A stretch of 64,000 nt of DNA from IMG/VR virus record IMGVR_UViG_3300022074_000021, positions 1 through 64,000 of that record. One strand, 5' to 3'. Positions 55,756 to 63,665 of the stretch are shown one piece after another. A program made the translations under genes and the position numbers. Position 1 is the stretch's first letter. The number at the start of each line of letters is the position of its first letter. Source of the stretch: a virus. The notes under the pieces are model-generated. The model ran no database searches and was not told the origin of the DNA. It saw only the letters and a list, made by a program, of their open reading frames with translations.

Positions 55756-56525
55756 TGGCTTGTAATACTAACAGATTAAATTGTACTCCTGAAGAGGTTA
55801 TGATGGCTGCAAGCACTCCTTGTGGTGAATTAGTGAATGCAGATAAATTACAAGCTGAGCAACTAGTATATGATTTAGCCTATCGAGATCTAATTAACAA
55901 TCATGGTATCAATATAGATTATTATATTAAGCCATTTAGTTTATCTGCTGCAAATATGCTGTATGGCGAAGATCCTACAGCTATATTCGAAGCTGCATCA
56001 GGTATGCAAATGTATGTAGAGTTATCTCAAGATGCATTAGCACTTACTCAGTTTGGATTTGATCCGGGTGATGAATTTACTGGCTTTATTCATATTGAAA
56101 CTTTTCGTAATGTAATGAGCGCTAGCGTCTCGTATGATAATTTAGAAGATGTTGAGCCTAAATCAGGTGACCTGGTTGAAATAACTGGACTAGGTTGCGA
56201 CAGACCAGGTGGCCGATCAGCAAACATTTATGAAATTACAGAACGTCGAGATGAAGATATTTCATCTATTAATCCTATATTAGGTCATTACGTATACCGT
56301 ATAAGAGCTAAGCGGTATGAATACTCATTTGAACCTAATGCGCCAAAAGAGTCTAAAAACGAGCAGGTATATGATGACTCACAATTTGGCACACTTAGTA
56401 CTAATCTTAGTGCAGATAGTGTATCAGATGCTAAGACATATGATTGGAACATTGATGATGATTCCCAGCAAAATGTCTATGATATGGATGTAAATGATAA
56501 TAGCATTTACGGAGATTATTATTAA
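55755..56525 (+). CDS. 14: Neck protein (T4 gp14-like)
   Basis: This is the head-tail connector neck protein. Characteristic segments are YYIKPFSLSAANMLYGEDPT, AIFEAASGMQMYVEL, LTQFGFDPGDEFTGFIHIET, PKSGDLVEI and the C-terminal HYVYRIRAKRYEYSFE. The length of 256 aa is the same as T4 gp14. It is translated from the message of the preceding small gene through a TAATG overlap. A bidirectional hairpin terminator follows the stop. Confidence 0.82.
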   Translation: MACNTNRLNCTPEEVMMAASTPCGELVNADKLQAEQLVYDLAYRDLINNHGINIDYYIKPFSLSAANMLYGEDPTAIFEAASGMQMYVELSQDALALTQFGFDPGDEFTGFIHIETFRNVMSASVSYDNLEDVEPKSGDLVEITGLGCDRPGGRSANIYEITERRDEDISSINPILGHYVYRIRAKRYEYSFEPNAPKESKNEQVYDDSQFGTLSTNLSADSVSDAKTYDWNIDDDSQQNVYDMDVNDNSIYGDYY

Positions 56526-56560
56526 AAAAAAGCCGGTGGATCATATGATCCACCGGCTTG
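56523..56560. terminator. Strong terminator between convergent genes
   Basis: AGCCGGTGGATC and GATCCACCGGCT form a 12-bp stem with an ATAT loop. On the minus strand it is followed by eight T, so it best serves the minus-strand gene, but it also closes the neck transcript. Confidence 0.88.
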
Positions 56561-56571
56561 TTCGAGTTGGG

Positions 56572-56763
56572 TTATTCTTCAACTGTTTCTGTTTCTTCCT
56601 CTTCAGGATCGGACCATTGGTCCTTGGCTTGCTCTTGAATCTTATTAAAAATAACAGTAGCGGCTTCAGCAACCTGAAGGCCTTGTGATTTTACTGCTAC
56701 ATCAATAAGTTTGAAAAGCGCGCCTGTTTCGTTTTCAGTCAATGTTAGTTTAATTTCATTCAT
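56572..56763 (-). CDS. Small hypothetical protein, 63 aa
   Basis: A helical body (ETGALFKLIDVAVKSQGLQV, AEAATVIFNKIQEQ) is followed by an acidic tail. A late-type box at the standard 5-nt spacing and a strong terminator just past its stop make it a complete single-gene unit in the leftward direction. The GT9-like gene ends 8 nt upstream. The function is unknown. Confidence 0.6.
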   Translation of the reverse strand: MNEIKLTLTENETGALFKLIDVAVKSQGLQVAEAATVIFNKIQEQAKDQWSDPEEEETETVEE

Positions 56764-56768
56764 GGGAT

Positions 56769-56776
56769 TATTTATT
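56769..56776 (-). promoter_or_regulatory. Late-type promoter, AATAAATA
   Basis: The box ends 5 nt before ATG 56763. Confidence 0.55.
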
Positions 56777-57788
56777 TTTTACGATTTTTTTTATTTGTTG
56801 CTCGTTTAGCCGCACTTGGTGTAGTTTCTACCACTTGCTGTGCTTTAGATTGTGGAGCCGCGGCCATAGTTGTTTTGGTCGGCTGTAAGAGTGATTTCAG
56901 TATACCGTCTATATCAAACATCTGATTTACGTCATCATAGGGGCATTCATGCAGAGAGCCTGTAAACGTATAATCATATAAATAAGAATCGATAGTACCT
57001 TCTGGAAATTGGACTGGTGCTTTAATATTCGTATGTAAATCATAACCAAATAGTTCTGGTTGCGTGCCTACCCAAACAACTGTTGATGATTTGTTCATAG
57101 CCGCTGCAGCATGTTGGAATGACGAATCAACAAATAAACAACGATCAGCAATACGAATCATATTAAAAAGAGTTTTCTTTGGTACAACTTTTTCATACCT
57201 AATAACATTATTAAGTTTATGATGAAAGTCATAACAAACATGAATAATCTGATAATGCTCCTTCAACTTATCAACAAGATGTTGAGCTACTTCCGGGTGA
57301 ATATCACGAGTCCAAGAATATGAGTCTGCTTGATGCTCTTTGCCAGGTCCGCCAAACGGTTGGAATAAAAGTATCGGTTTAGTTTTCTGTATTGCAGATA
57401 ACTCCGGATCAACATAATTAGCCTCGCGCATATTCATAGGTAGTTTTGGAGCTTCTCCTTTATAGTCAATACCAATCATATTACACCAGGTAAGAATAAG
57501 ATGTTTTTGTTTCTTAATATGACTTGTCTCTTTATAAGGTTCTTGCGAAAACACAACTGTATCTTTAGCATATATATAATCCTCGTAAAAATAAGGTACA
57601 TTACCTAATCTATATACACGTTCTATATCTTTATTACCTAGAAAGATTTCGGGCCAAGCACATACTACAATAATTTTTGTAGATGGATGGTTGTTTTTGT
57701 ATGCCTTTACTACCGCTGTAGAACAAATATGTTTACCAATACCTCCTTCAATATTAAAAACTGCAAATTCAGGACTTTGTTCGCTCAT
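56772..57788 (-). CDS. Glycosyltransferase family 9-like protein, 338 aa
   Basis: The pattern is that of heptosyltransferase-like GT9 proteins: an N-terminal NIEGGIGKHICSTAVVKAYK, a central LLFQPFGGPGKEHQADSYSW, and a C-terminal LFVDSSFQHAAAAMNKSSTV with VVWVGTQPELFGY. It would transfer a sugar, perhaps to host lipopolysaccharide or to phage DNA or proteins. The tail is Ala/Lys-rich and disordered. The start may instead be ATG 57794, six nt upstream. The start codon lies within a hairpin described separately. Other sugar genes lie 2 to 6 kb downstream on the plus strand. Confidence 0.68.
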   Translation of the reverse strand: MSEQSPEFAVFNIEGGIGKHICSTAVVKAYKNNHPSTKIIVVCAWPEIFLGNKDIERVYRLGNVPYFYEDYIYAKDTVVFSQEPYKETSHIKKQKHLILTWCNMIGIDYKGEAPKLPMNMREANYVDPELSAIQKTKPILLFQPFGGPGKEHQADSYSWTRDIHPEVAQHLVDKLKEHYQIIHVCYDFHHKLNNVIRYEKVVPKKTLFNMIRIADRCLFVDSSFQHAAAAMNKSSTVVWVGTQPELFGYDLHTNIKAPVQFPEGTIDSYLYDYTFTGSLHECPYDDVNQMFDIDGILKSLLQPTKTTMAAAPQSKAQQVVETTPSAAKRATNKKNRKK

Positions 57789-57817
57789 ATACATAATAAT
57801 TTATATTATGTCGAGCG
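57782..57817. promoter_or_regulatory. Inverted repeat over the glycosyltransferase start
   Basis: ACATAATA at 57791-57798 pairs with TATTATGT at 57804-57811, and outer CGCTC (57782-57786) pairs with GAGCG (57813-57817). The hairpin spans the start codon region. A TATAAATT box is also present within it on the minus strand. Confidence 0.5.
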
Positions 57818-57831
57818 AAAATCAACTACAT

Positions 57832-58506
57832 TTAAGTAGAGACTTTCAAAGTACCGCTAGAATTCCATACAACACCAACTACTCCTGGATCGGATGTTGG
57901 TAACGTCTTAAGGAATAGGCTCTGCGCGTGAAGCATTTCCGAACTTACAGATGCAACACTAGTCCCTCCCGCTATCGCAGCTCTGCAATGACGGAGATTA
58001 TTAGCATTACCACCAACTATAGCGCCTTCAGCACCTACTGAAGTAATAAGATTATCATCACCTCCTCCTACAAATGAAAAGTTAGCGCAGGTATCATTAT
58101 TATTACCTCCTGCTACGGCTGAACCACCACCAGAAGCATCGTTGTAGTATCCTCCTACTACACTAGCAAAAGGTCCACAGGCTGTTGTATTAAACCCGGA
58201 CTTAAGTTTGTTAAATGTCTGTGTACCAACAAAAGTATTATTTTGATCTATTTGAGCGAAGTCGGCAGATGTTGTTTGGTAAGAAGAATAAACACCGTCC
58301 CAAGTAGCACTTGAAGATTGCACTGTAGTATAAACTCCTGAAGTGGAAGCATATATGGTTTTAGCAACGAACGAATTACTTAAAACATCACCAATATTAG
58401 TTACTGTTGCTACTTTTGTACTGGAGCTTTGAACTAATGCAAACTGTTCTGTTCCAGCTAATGGTGTAGTTGCTGCTGGGAGATCACTAATTTTAATACC
58501 GGCCAT
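57832..58506 (-). CDS. Small fibre protein with autotransporter-head-like repeats, 224 aa
   Basis: The N-terminus MAGIKISDLPAATTPLAGTE is a short module found at the start of many phage fibre and capsid-decoration proteins. Residues about 105-185 hold Gly/Asn-rich repeats (FASVVGGYYNDASGGGSAVA, GGNNNDTCANFSFVGG) like YadA-type head units. It is probably a trimeric adhesive fibre or head fibre. A late box stands 5 nt before the ATG. Confidence 0.7.
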   Translation of the reverse strand: MAGIKISDLPAATTPLAGTEQFALVQSSSTKVATVTNIGDVLSNSFVAKTIYASTSGVYTTVQSSSATWDGVYSSYQTTSADFAQIDQNNTFVGTQTFNKLKSGFNTTACGPFASVVGGYYNDASGGGSAVAGGNNNDTCANFSFVGGGDDNLITSVGAEGAIVGGNANNLRHCRAAIAGGTSVASVSSEMLHAQSLFLKTLPTSDPGVVGVVWNSSGTLKVST

Positions 58507-58511
58507 ATCAT

Positions 58512-58519
58512 TATTTATG
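58512..58519 (-). promoter_or_regulatory. Late promoter, CATAAATA
   Basis: The box ends 5 nt before ATG 58506. Confidence 0.75.
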
Positions 58520-58529
58520 TCAAAGGTAG

Positions 58530-58557
58530 TTGATTAATAGGAACTTCATTATAATAT
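58530..58557 (+). promoter_or_regulatory. Sigma70-like promoter of the nuclease gene
   Basis: TTGATT and TAATAT are separated by 16 bp, with 10 nt to ATG 58568. Confidence 0.45.
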
Positions 58558-58567
58558 ATTTGTAATA

Positions 58568-59266
58568 ATGAACGCTCCCATAACATTTAGAGAAAAAGAT
58601 CATACTTATACTCACAATGAAACTGGTGAGAGGTTTACATCTGTCACAACATTACTAGGTAAATATAAAAAGCCTTTTGATTCTGACGGTGCTGCAACAC
58701 GAGTAGCAAAACGAGAAGGCGTTACGAAAGAAATGATTCTCGAAATGTGGGAGAAAGAAAAGAATAGAGCCTGTGATAGAGGTACAGAAATTCATAAGCT
58801 TTTAGAAGATTATATTACGTTTGGAGATGAAGCAGATAATTGGGGCTGGTTATATAAAAGTTATGACAAGTCGCGGGAATGGAATATAGATAAATTTGAT
58901 AGAGTATTGTGTGAGCAGTTAGTATGGAGTGAAGATTTTAAAGTATCTGGGCTTGCTGATCTAATCTATGAACATAAAGATGGTACGTTTACGGTTGGGG
59001 ATTTCAAGACTAATAAGAGGTATAGATTTGGATCAGATTTTGGAGAGTGGATGCTTGAACCTTTAGATCATTTATCAGTATGTGAACATTCTACGTATAC
59101 TATGCAACTATCACTATATGCATATCTATACGAACAAATGACGGGTAAAAAATGTCGTAAGCTTGTTATATATTATTTAAACAAAGATAAGTTTGTAGCC
59201 TATCATGGTAATTATATGAAAGCTGAAGTAAAAGAATTGCTAAAACACTTTTTTTACAATGGTTAA
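58568..59266 (+). CDS. PD-(D/E)XK family exonuclease, 232 aa
   Basis: This nuclease has the RecB/Cas4-like core. RGTEIHKLLE with His76 is followed by GLADLI with Asp131, VGDFKTNK with Asp145 and Lys147, and the YTMQLSLYAYL motif with Gln180. It probably processes DNA ends in replication or recombination. The promoter is sigma70-like rather than late, in line with an early or middle role. The C-terminus is complete. No partner helicase is seen in this window. Confidence 0.82.
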   Translation: MNAPITFREKDHTYTHNETGERFTSVTTLLGKYKKPFDSDGAATRVAKREGVTKEMILEMWEKEKNRACDRGTEIHKLLEDYITFGDEADNWGWLYKSYDKSREWNIDKFDRVLCEQLVWSEDFKVSGLADLIYEHKDGTFTVGDFKTNKRYRFGSDFGEWMLEPLDHLSVCEHSTYTMQLSLYAYLYEQMTGKKCRKLVIYYLNKDKFVAYHGNYMKAEVKELLKHFFYNG

Positions 59267-59299
59267 TTAAAAGTTATTAAATAAATAGCTTTTATACCC

Positions 59300-59503
59300 A
59301 TGAAGAAGACGACAATCATTTTTAAACTAGAAAAATGTATAGATAGATCTTTAGAAGCATTGTATGATGCACGTGATCTTTTAGAAGAGGCAGAAGATAT
59401 AGAACTAGATCAATTAATAAACGACGTTGTTGAAGAGTTAGAATGTGATATTGCTGATAAGATTGAAACTATCCGTGAAAGAATAGATAAAATATTTGAA
59501 TAA
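59300..59503 (+). CDS. Small acidic helical protein, 67 aa
   Basis: The whole chain is acidic and helical (CIDRSLEALYDARDLLEEAE, then DIADKIETIRERIDKIFE), probably a coiled coil. The stop overlaps the next ATG (TAATG), so it is coupled to the sugar dehydrogenase-like gene. A TTAAATA sequence lies upstream but at a longer distance than the functional late boxes. The function is unknown. Confidence 0.6.
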   Translation: MKKTTIIFKLEKCIDRSLEALYDARDLLEEAEDIELDQLINDVVEELECDIADKIETIRERIDKIFE

Positions 59504-60357
59504 TGAGAAAAAAAGTACTTATATTAGGTAGAGGTTATGTGGGTGACTATATATTAGCTAATATGGCAAAAAATCCTGTAATTGATATTGATGTCTATTC
59601 TAAGGCAGAATATGATTACACAGATGAATATTACCTACGTGATCTAATCCAAGAGCATCGTTATAATTATCTAATTAATGCTCAAGGCTTTACAGGTCGA
59701 CCAAACGTCGATCAAGCTGAAGCTATGAAAGAGGATTGTTGGAAGTATAATGTACAAGTACCTTTGATGTTTAGTAGAGTATGTAAAGATTTGAACGTTC
59801 AACCTATCCATATTACATCAGGTTGTATATTTACGGGTTACGATAAAGCGTGGAGTGAAGCTGATGAGCCAAACTTTGGTGTATTTAACTCTGATGCGTC
59901 GTTTTACTCTACTTGTAAACATGCATTCGAATCAGTAAACGACTTCGGCATTACTATACGTATTCGTATGCCATTTTGTAATATTCTCCATGATAGATCA
60001 TACCTAACTAAGATTCATAAGTATGATAATCTTATTCAAGCAGTTAATTCTAAAACATATATTCCAGAATTAGTAGACTTTATTGAAACTCTTGTAGAAG
60101 ACGGTCGTACAGGTACCGATACAATTCACTTCTGTAACCCGGAGCCTCTCTCTACATCAGATGTTGTTGATATTATGAGAGGGTTTGAATTAGAAAATCT
60201 AAATTGGTCATGGGTAGATATTGAAGATCTTAACCTTGCAGCTGGTCGTTCAAACTGCACTCTCGATACAACAAAAGTTAAGGAAGAATATGGATATACT
60301 TTATCAACAGAACGAGAAGCGTTACAAAAGAGCTTAGCTGCTATTACAGCTGCTTGA
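59503..60357 (+). CDS. NAD(P)-dependent sugar-nucleotide reductase (RmlD/epimerase-like), 284 aa
   Basis: A Rossmann fold is indicated by ILGRGYVG with Gly9, Gly11 and Gly14. LINAQGFTGRPNVDQAEAM, ITSGCIFTG and YSTCK (Tyr135, Lys139, the YxxxK catalytic pair) follow. The order is typical of dTDP-4-dehydrorhamnose reductase and related extended SDR enzymes. It could act after the dehydratase encoded at 62502 in making a deoxysugar. It overlaps the preceding small gene, and the next gene has its own late box. Confidence 0.78.
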   Translation: MRKKVLILGRGYVGDYILANMAKNPVIDIDVYSKAEYDYTDEYYLRDLIQEHRYNYLINAQGFTGRPNVDQAEAMKEDCWKYNVQVPLMFSRVCKDLNVQPIHITSGCIFTGYDKAWSEADEPNFGVFNSDASFYSTCKHAFESVNDFGITIRIRMPFCNILHDRSYLTKIHKYDNLIQAVNSKTYIPELVDFIETLVEDGRTGTDTIHFCNPEPLSTSDVVDIMRGFELENLNWSWVDIEDLNLAAGRSNCTLDTTKVKEEYGYTLSTEREALQKSLAAITAA

Positions 60358-60364
60358 TTAAATA
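60357..60364 (+). promoter_or_regulatory. Late promoter, ATTAAATA
   Basis: The box ends 9 nt before ATG 60374. The spacer holds an ATG followed at once by TAG, the same arrangement as upstream of 22754. Confidence 0.6.
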
Positions 60365-60373
60365 AGTATGTAG

Positions 60374-61897
60374 ATGAGCTTTAATATTTTCGAGAATACT
60401 AATCTTGATTTCGATGTGTCGTTAATCAAGATGTCACGTACCCGAGATGAAAATAAAACTCTTAAAGATGTAATTGAGAGTACTACACCTATTGAACCTG
60501 CTGCAGTACTTAGTTTGGATTTACGTGAATCATCTTTGGGGATGGGATTTGTCGGTAGCATTACTATAAATAATAAATTTAAAATATTAGATAATTTAGA
60601 TATTACTACTAATAGTCCTCATGAGGTTTACATTGCAATTAAAATAACAGATCTTGATTTGCAACAGATTGCTGATATACCAGCAGAAGATAAGTGTATC
60701 ACATTGATCGGATTTATTAATAATACATCGTCTGGAGCAATTAATATTATTGATACGGTAGTTGTATTTGAATTTGAAGAAGCTTTTATAGCTGCTTTAA
60801 AACAAACACAAACCTTGCGTAATTTTTTTAATGAAGACAATATTGATGTTATATCTCTTGCAAATAAATTTAATCGACAACTATTTAAATTAGGAAACGA
60901 AGATGAAGATATAGTTACGGCCGACTCTGTTACACCTAATATAAAGCATAATATTAAAACTGCTTTCAATAATCATGACGGTAATGATCCTAGCGTGTAT
61001 GATGCAATGCAAGAAATGCTGAAAGAAACAACAGCCGGCGAGGTTGTATACGATAAACCAGGCCGGGTCTCCTTTTTTAGGTTTGTTAATCGTCTTTCTG
61101 ATTTTGAAGATGATAATAGTGAGGTTATTAGACAATTGCAGTTTGGACCATTTCTATCAGATAGACATTTACAATTTGTTAGATCAGTTTTAGAAAACAA
61201 TCTTGATGGTGATTATAGTGATGTATATACAGAAAAATTTACACTAGGTCCTTTAGCCGAAGCATCCGATGATCCTAGTACAAATTTATACAATAACATT
61301 GAATCCTATAATATTAGCCGTGCTAACACTGGTGAACTAAAAGAGACAATATGGGGAGATTATCGTTTAGATAAAATTATTCCTGGTCAGGACCTATCTA
61401 TCCCTTCTCCCACTACAAAACGTTTTTCAAAAATACAAAAAGACTTTATTAAAATTAATTTACCGGATTTGCCAGTAGGGTTAAATTTACCAGTTTTTAT
61501 AGATGGAGAGTTAAAAGATTTTCATATAGACTTTAATGCTACTTCCAGTAATGATGATGTAGACCGGTCTAGAATTCAAAATCAAAACAAAATAGCCAAC
61601 TTAGTACATAAAAGCTTTTTAACTATAGTAGAGACAATTACATTTAAGGTCAAAGGTAGTGTAATTAGACGTCCTAATACATTTATTTGGATTGAAAATG
61701 GTAAAGAAGAAGAACCATATAAAAAGCTGTGGTATGTAAATAGTGTCGAACATGTTTTTGCTAGTGGAAAATATACTACAAGCATAGTAGCAACTAAAAT
61801 ATTTGGAAATGTTACGCTAAACGATTTTGGAGTTAGTCTTGGTGAGATACCATTAGGAGGGACTGATGGTCGACCCGACCGCACCGGTGAGGCTTAA
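60374..61897 (+). CDS. Baseplate hub-like structural protein, 507 aa
   Basis: The C-terminal 100 residues (TFKVKGSVIRRPNTFIWIEN, then WYVNSVEHVFASGKYTTSIV) resemble the end of gp27/gpD-type hub proteins, which carry a beta-barrel linking tube and spike. The N-terminal part (VLSLDLRESSLGMGFVGSIT) fits the first hub domain. It is longer than T4 gp27 (391 aa). The late promoter places it with structural genes despite its position among sugar genes. The assignment is moderate. Confidence 0.58.
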   Translation: MSFNIFENTNLDFDVSLIKMSRTRDENKTLKDVIESTTPIEPAAVLSLDLRESSLGMGFVGSITINNKFKILDNLDITTNSPHEVYIAIKITDLDLQQIADIPAEDKCITLIGFINNTSSGAINIIDTVVVFEFEEAFIAALKQTQTLRNFFNEDNIDVISLANKFNRQLFKLGNEDEDIVTADSVTPNIKHNIKTAFNNHDGNDPSVYDAMQEMLKETTAGEVVYDKPGRVSFFRFVNRLSDFEDDNSEVIRQLQFGPFLSDRHLQFVRSVLENNLDGDYSDVYTEKFTLGPLAEASDDPSTNLYNNIESYNISRANTGELKETIWGDYRLDKIIPGQDLSIPSPTTKRFSKIQKDFIKINLPDLPVGLNLPVFIDGELKDFHIDFNATSSNDDVDRSRIQNQNKIANLVHKSFLTIVETITFKVKGSVIRRPNTFIWIENGKEEEPYKKLWYVNSVEHVFASGKYTTSIVATKIFGNVTLNDFGVSLGEIPLGGTDGRPDRTGEA

Positions 61898-61900
61898 TAG

Positions 61901-61929
61901 TTGATTATTTTATATACCTACATTAATAT
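61901..61929 (+). promoter_or_regulatory. Sigma70-like promoter of the nucleotidyltransferase gene
   Basis: TTGATT and TAATAT are separated by 17 bp, with 6 nt to ATG 61936. Confidence 0.5.
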
Positions 61930-61935
61930 AAACGT

Positions 61936-62505
61936 ATGCATAACCAAGTAGTAGACTCCCATAAGAGTACTGTCTATAAGAAGCTTAAGGCACAAAGTCC
62001 TTTAGATGTAGTCGCTTTTACTGCAGGTAACTTTGATATTATTCACCCTGGTTATACAGCTACGTTTGAAGAGGCTAAAAGACATTGTGATAAGTTCATA
62101 GTATTCTTGCATGGTGATCCTTCTGCTACTCGTAATACAAAATATAGGCCAGTAGTACCATACTACGACCGTTATAAGATGCTCATGTCTATTAAGCATA
62201 TTGATGAAGTCTATATGTACCAGACAGAAAAAGAACTTTTAGAGCTTATGAAGACTTTTGATCTTGATGTCCGTATTTTAGGAGAAGATTATCTTGGTAA
62301 ACCTTTTACTGGTGATGACTTAGACCATGAAGTTATATATACAACGAGATCACATGAATGGTCTACAACTAAGTTTAAGAATCGTATTGCAGCTATGACT
62401 ATGATTCAGAATGAGAAGCTACGCAATAGGGTGTTAGCTCTACTTAACGATGAGGATGCATCAGATGATATACTTAAAGGTGACTTTACAGAATTAGAGA
62501 AATGA
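61936..62505 (+). CDS. Cytidylyltransferase-like nucleotidyltransferase, 189 aa
   Basis: The sequence GNFDIIHPGY at residues 31-40 is the HIGH-type nucleotide-binding motif of the glycerol-phosphate, RfaE and phosphopantetheine adenylyltransferase class. Toward the end, TTRSHEWSTTKFKNRI corresponds to the second conserved motif. The enzyme probably activates a sugar or alcohol phosphate with CTP or ATP. It overlaps the dTDP-glucose dehydratase start by 4 nt (ATGA), so both enzymes are made from one message. Confidence 0.8.
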   Translation: MHNQVVDSHKSTVYKKLKAQSPLDVVAFTAGNFDIIHPGYTATFEEAKRHCDKFIVFLHGDPSATRNTKYRPVVPYYDRYKMLMSIKHIDEVYMYQTEKELLELMKTFDLDVRILGEDYLGKPFTGDDLDHEVIYTTRSHEWSTTKFKNRIAAMTMIQNEKLRNRVLALLNDEDASDDILKGDFTELEK

Positions 62506-63446
62506 AAGAACAATATAATTACCTCGTAACTGGAGGTGCAGGATTTATTGGCTCACATGTAATCGATGAGCTGCTTAAGCGAGATGACATTTATAGGATA
62601 TATGTTATTGATAAGCTAGGTATGGGTTCTGATATGGATAACGTGGCCGATGATAACCGCGTTAAGTTTATTTTTGAAGATATTGCAAGTGAAATAGCAT
62701 ATGAATATCTTCCCCGGGTTGATTATATTTTACATCTAGCTGCTGAGTCACATGTTGATCGATCTATTACCGATCCTCTTGCATGTATAACTAGTAACGT
62801 AATGGGTACTGCAAAAGTCTTAGATTTAGCCAGTACAGATCAGGCAAGACTAGTTCATGTATCTACAGATGAAGTTTATGGTCATCTTCAAATAGATGAA
62901 CCTCCGTTTACAGAAGAGACTGCATTAGCTCCTCGTAGCCCTTATTCTGCTACCAAGGCCGGATCGGATCTATTAGTACAGTCATACATTACAACCTATG
63001 GTATCAATGCATCAATTACCCGTTGCTGTAACAACTATGGTCCAAGGCAAGCTTGTGAGAAGCTTATACCTACAGTAATTGATAAGCTAGTTAAAGATGA
63101 GCCTATTCCTATCTATGGTAATGGCCAGAATATTCGGGAGTGGATTCATGTTACTGATCATGCTAAAGCTATCATTGAGGTGTTGCATACTGGTCATACT
63201 GATACTGTATACAATATTCCGGGTAGCCTCCATTTAACTAATCTCGAGATGGTCGATAAGATCATTGAAAAAGTTCTCGAGTTTAAATCAGAGATCAACC
63301 CATCAATTGAGTTTGTAGAAGATCGTGCAGGTCATGATTTTAAATACTCTATAAGTACAAAACACTCTTTAAACTCAGTTAGAGAGCAAAGAGACTTTGA
63401 TTTAACTGATACAATAGAATATTATTTAAAAAAACTAGTTGATTAA
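62502..63446 (+). CDS. rmlB: dTDP-glucose 4,6-dehydratase (RmlB-like)
   Basis: The enzyme makes dTDP-4-keto-6-deoxyglucose, precursor of rhamnose and other deoxysugars. The Rossmann motif GGAGFIG is at residues 11-17, AAESHVDRSI at 80-89, STDEVYG at 121-127 and YSATK at 148-152. The length of 314 aa is typical. It is coupled to the upstream nucleotidyltransferase. With the RmlD-like protein at 59503 and the GT9 gene it may form a partial sugar pathway. No dTDP-glucose pyrophosphorylase (RmlA) or RmlC is visible here. Confidence 0.85.
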   Translation: MKEQYNYLVTGGAGFIGSHVIDELLKRDDIYRIYVIDKLGMGSDMDNVADDNRVKFIFEDIASEIAYEYLPRVDYILHLAAESHVDRSITDPLACITSNVMGTAKVLDLASTDQARLVHVSTDEVYGHLQIDEPPFTEETALAPRSPYSATKAGSDLLVQSYITTYGINASITRCCNNYGPRQACEKLIPTVIDKLVKDEPIPIYGNGQNIREWIHVTDHAKAIIEVLHTGHTDTVYNIPGSLHLTNLEMVDKIIEKVLEFKSEINPSIEFVEDRAGHDFKYSISTKHSLNSVREQRDFDLTDTIEYYLKKLVD

Positions 63447-63476
63447 AAAATAAACGTAGATAAAATATAATATATT

Positions 63477-63665
63477 ATGGGTAAGAAGACATTTCCACGT
63501 AAACCTTTTAGGTTCGGTAAATTTATTATCGAATATAAAGAGTGTCCAAAGAGCCCGGTTCATTTCTTGAAGGAAGAAATAAATACAGCGGCAGAAGCAG
63601 AGAGTGTAGCCAACCGGTTAAAACAGCAAGGATACGATAAGGTATTAATTAAGCAGGTAGGTTAA
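63477..63665 (+). CDS. Small basic protein, 62 aa
   Basis: This is a short Lys/Arg-rich protein with an aromatic start (TFPRKPFRFGKFIIEYKECP) and a helical C-terminal half (AAEAESVANRLKQQGYDKVL), possibly a small alpha/beta fold. The ATG is preceded at 5 nt by TATAAT. It is coupled to the next gene by a TAATG overlap. The function is unknown. Confidence 0.6.
   Translation: MGKKTFPRKPFRFGKFIIEYKECPKSPVHFLKEEINTAAEAESVANRLKQQGYDKVLIKQVG

Noticed and set aside
59271-59297. Imperfect palindrome before the 67-aa gene as a terminator
   Set aside because: The arms are AT-only with a G-T mismatch and there is no following T run on either strand. It may be a chance AT-rich symmetry.
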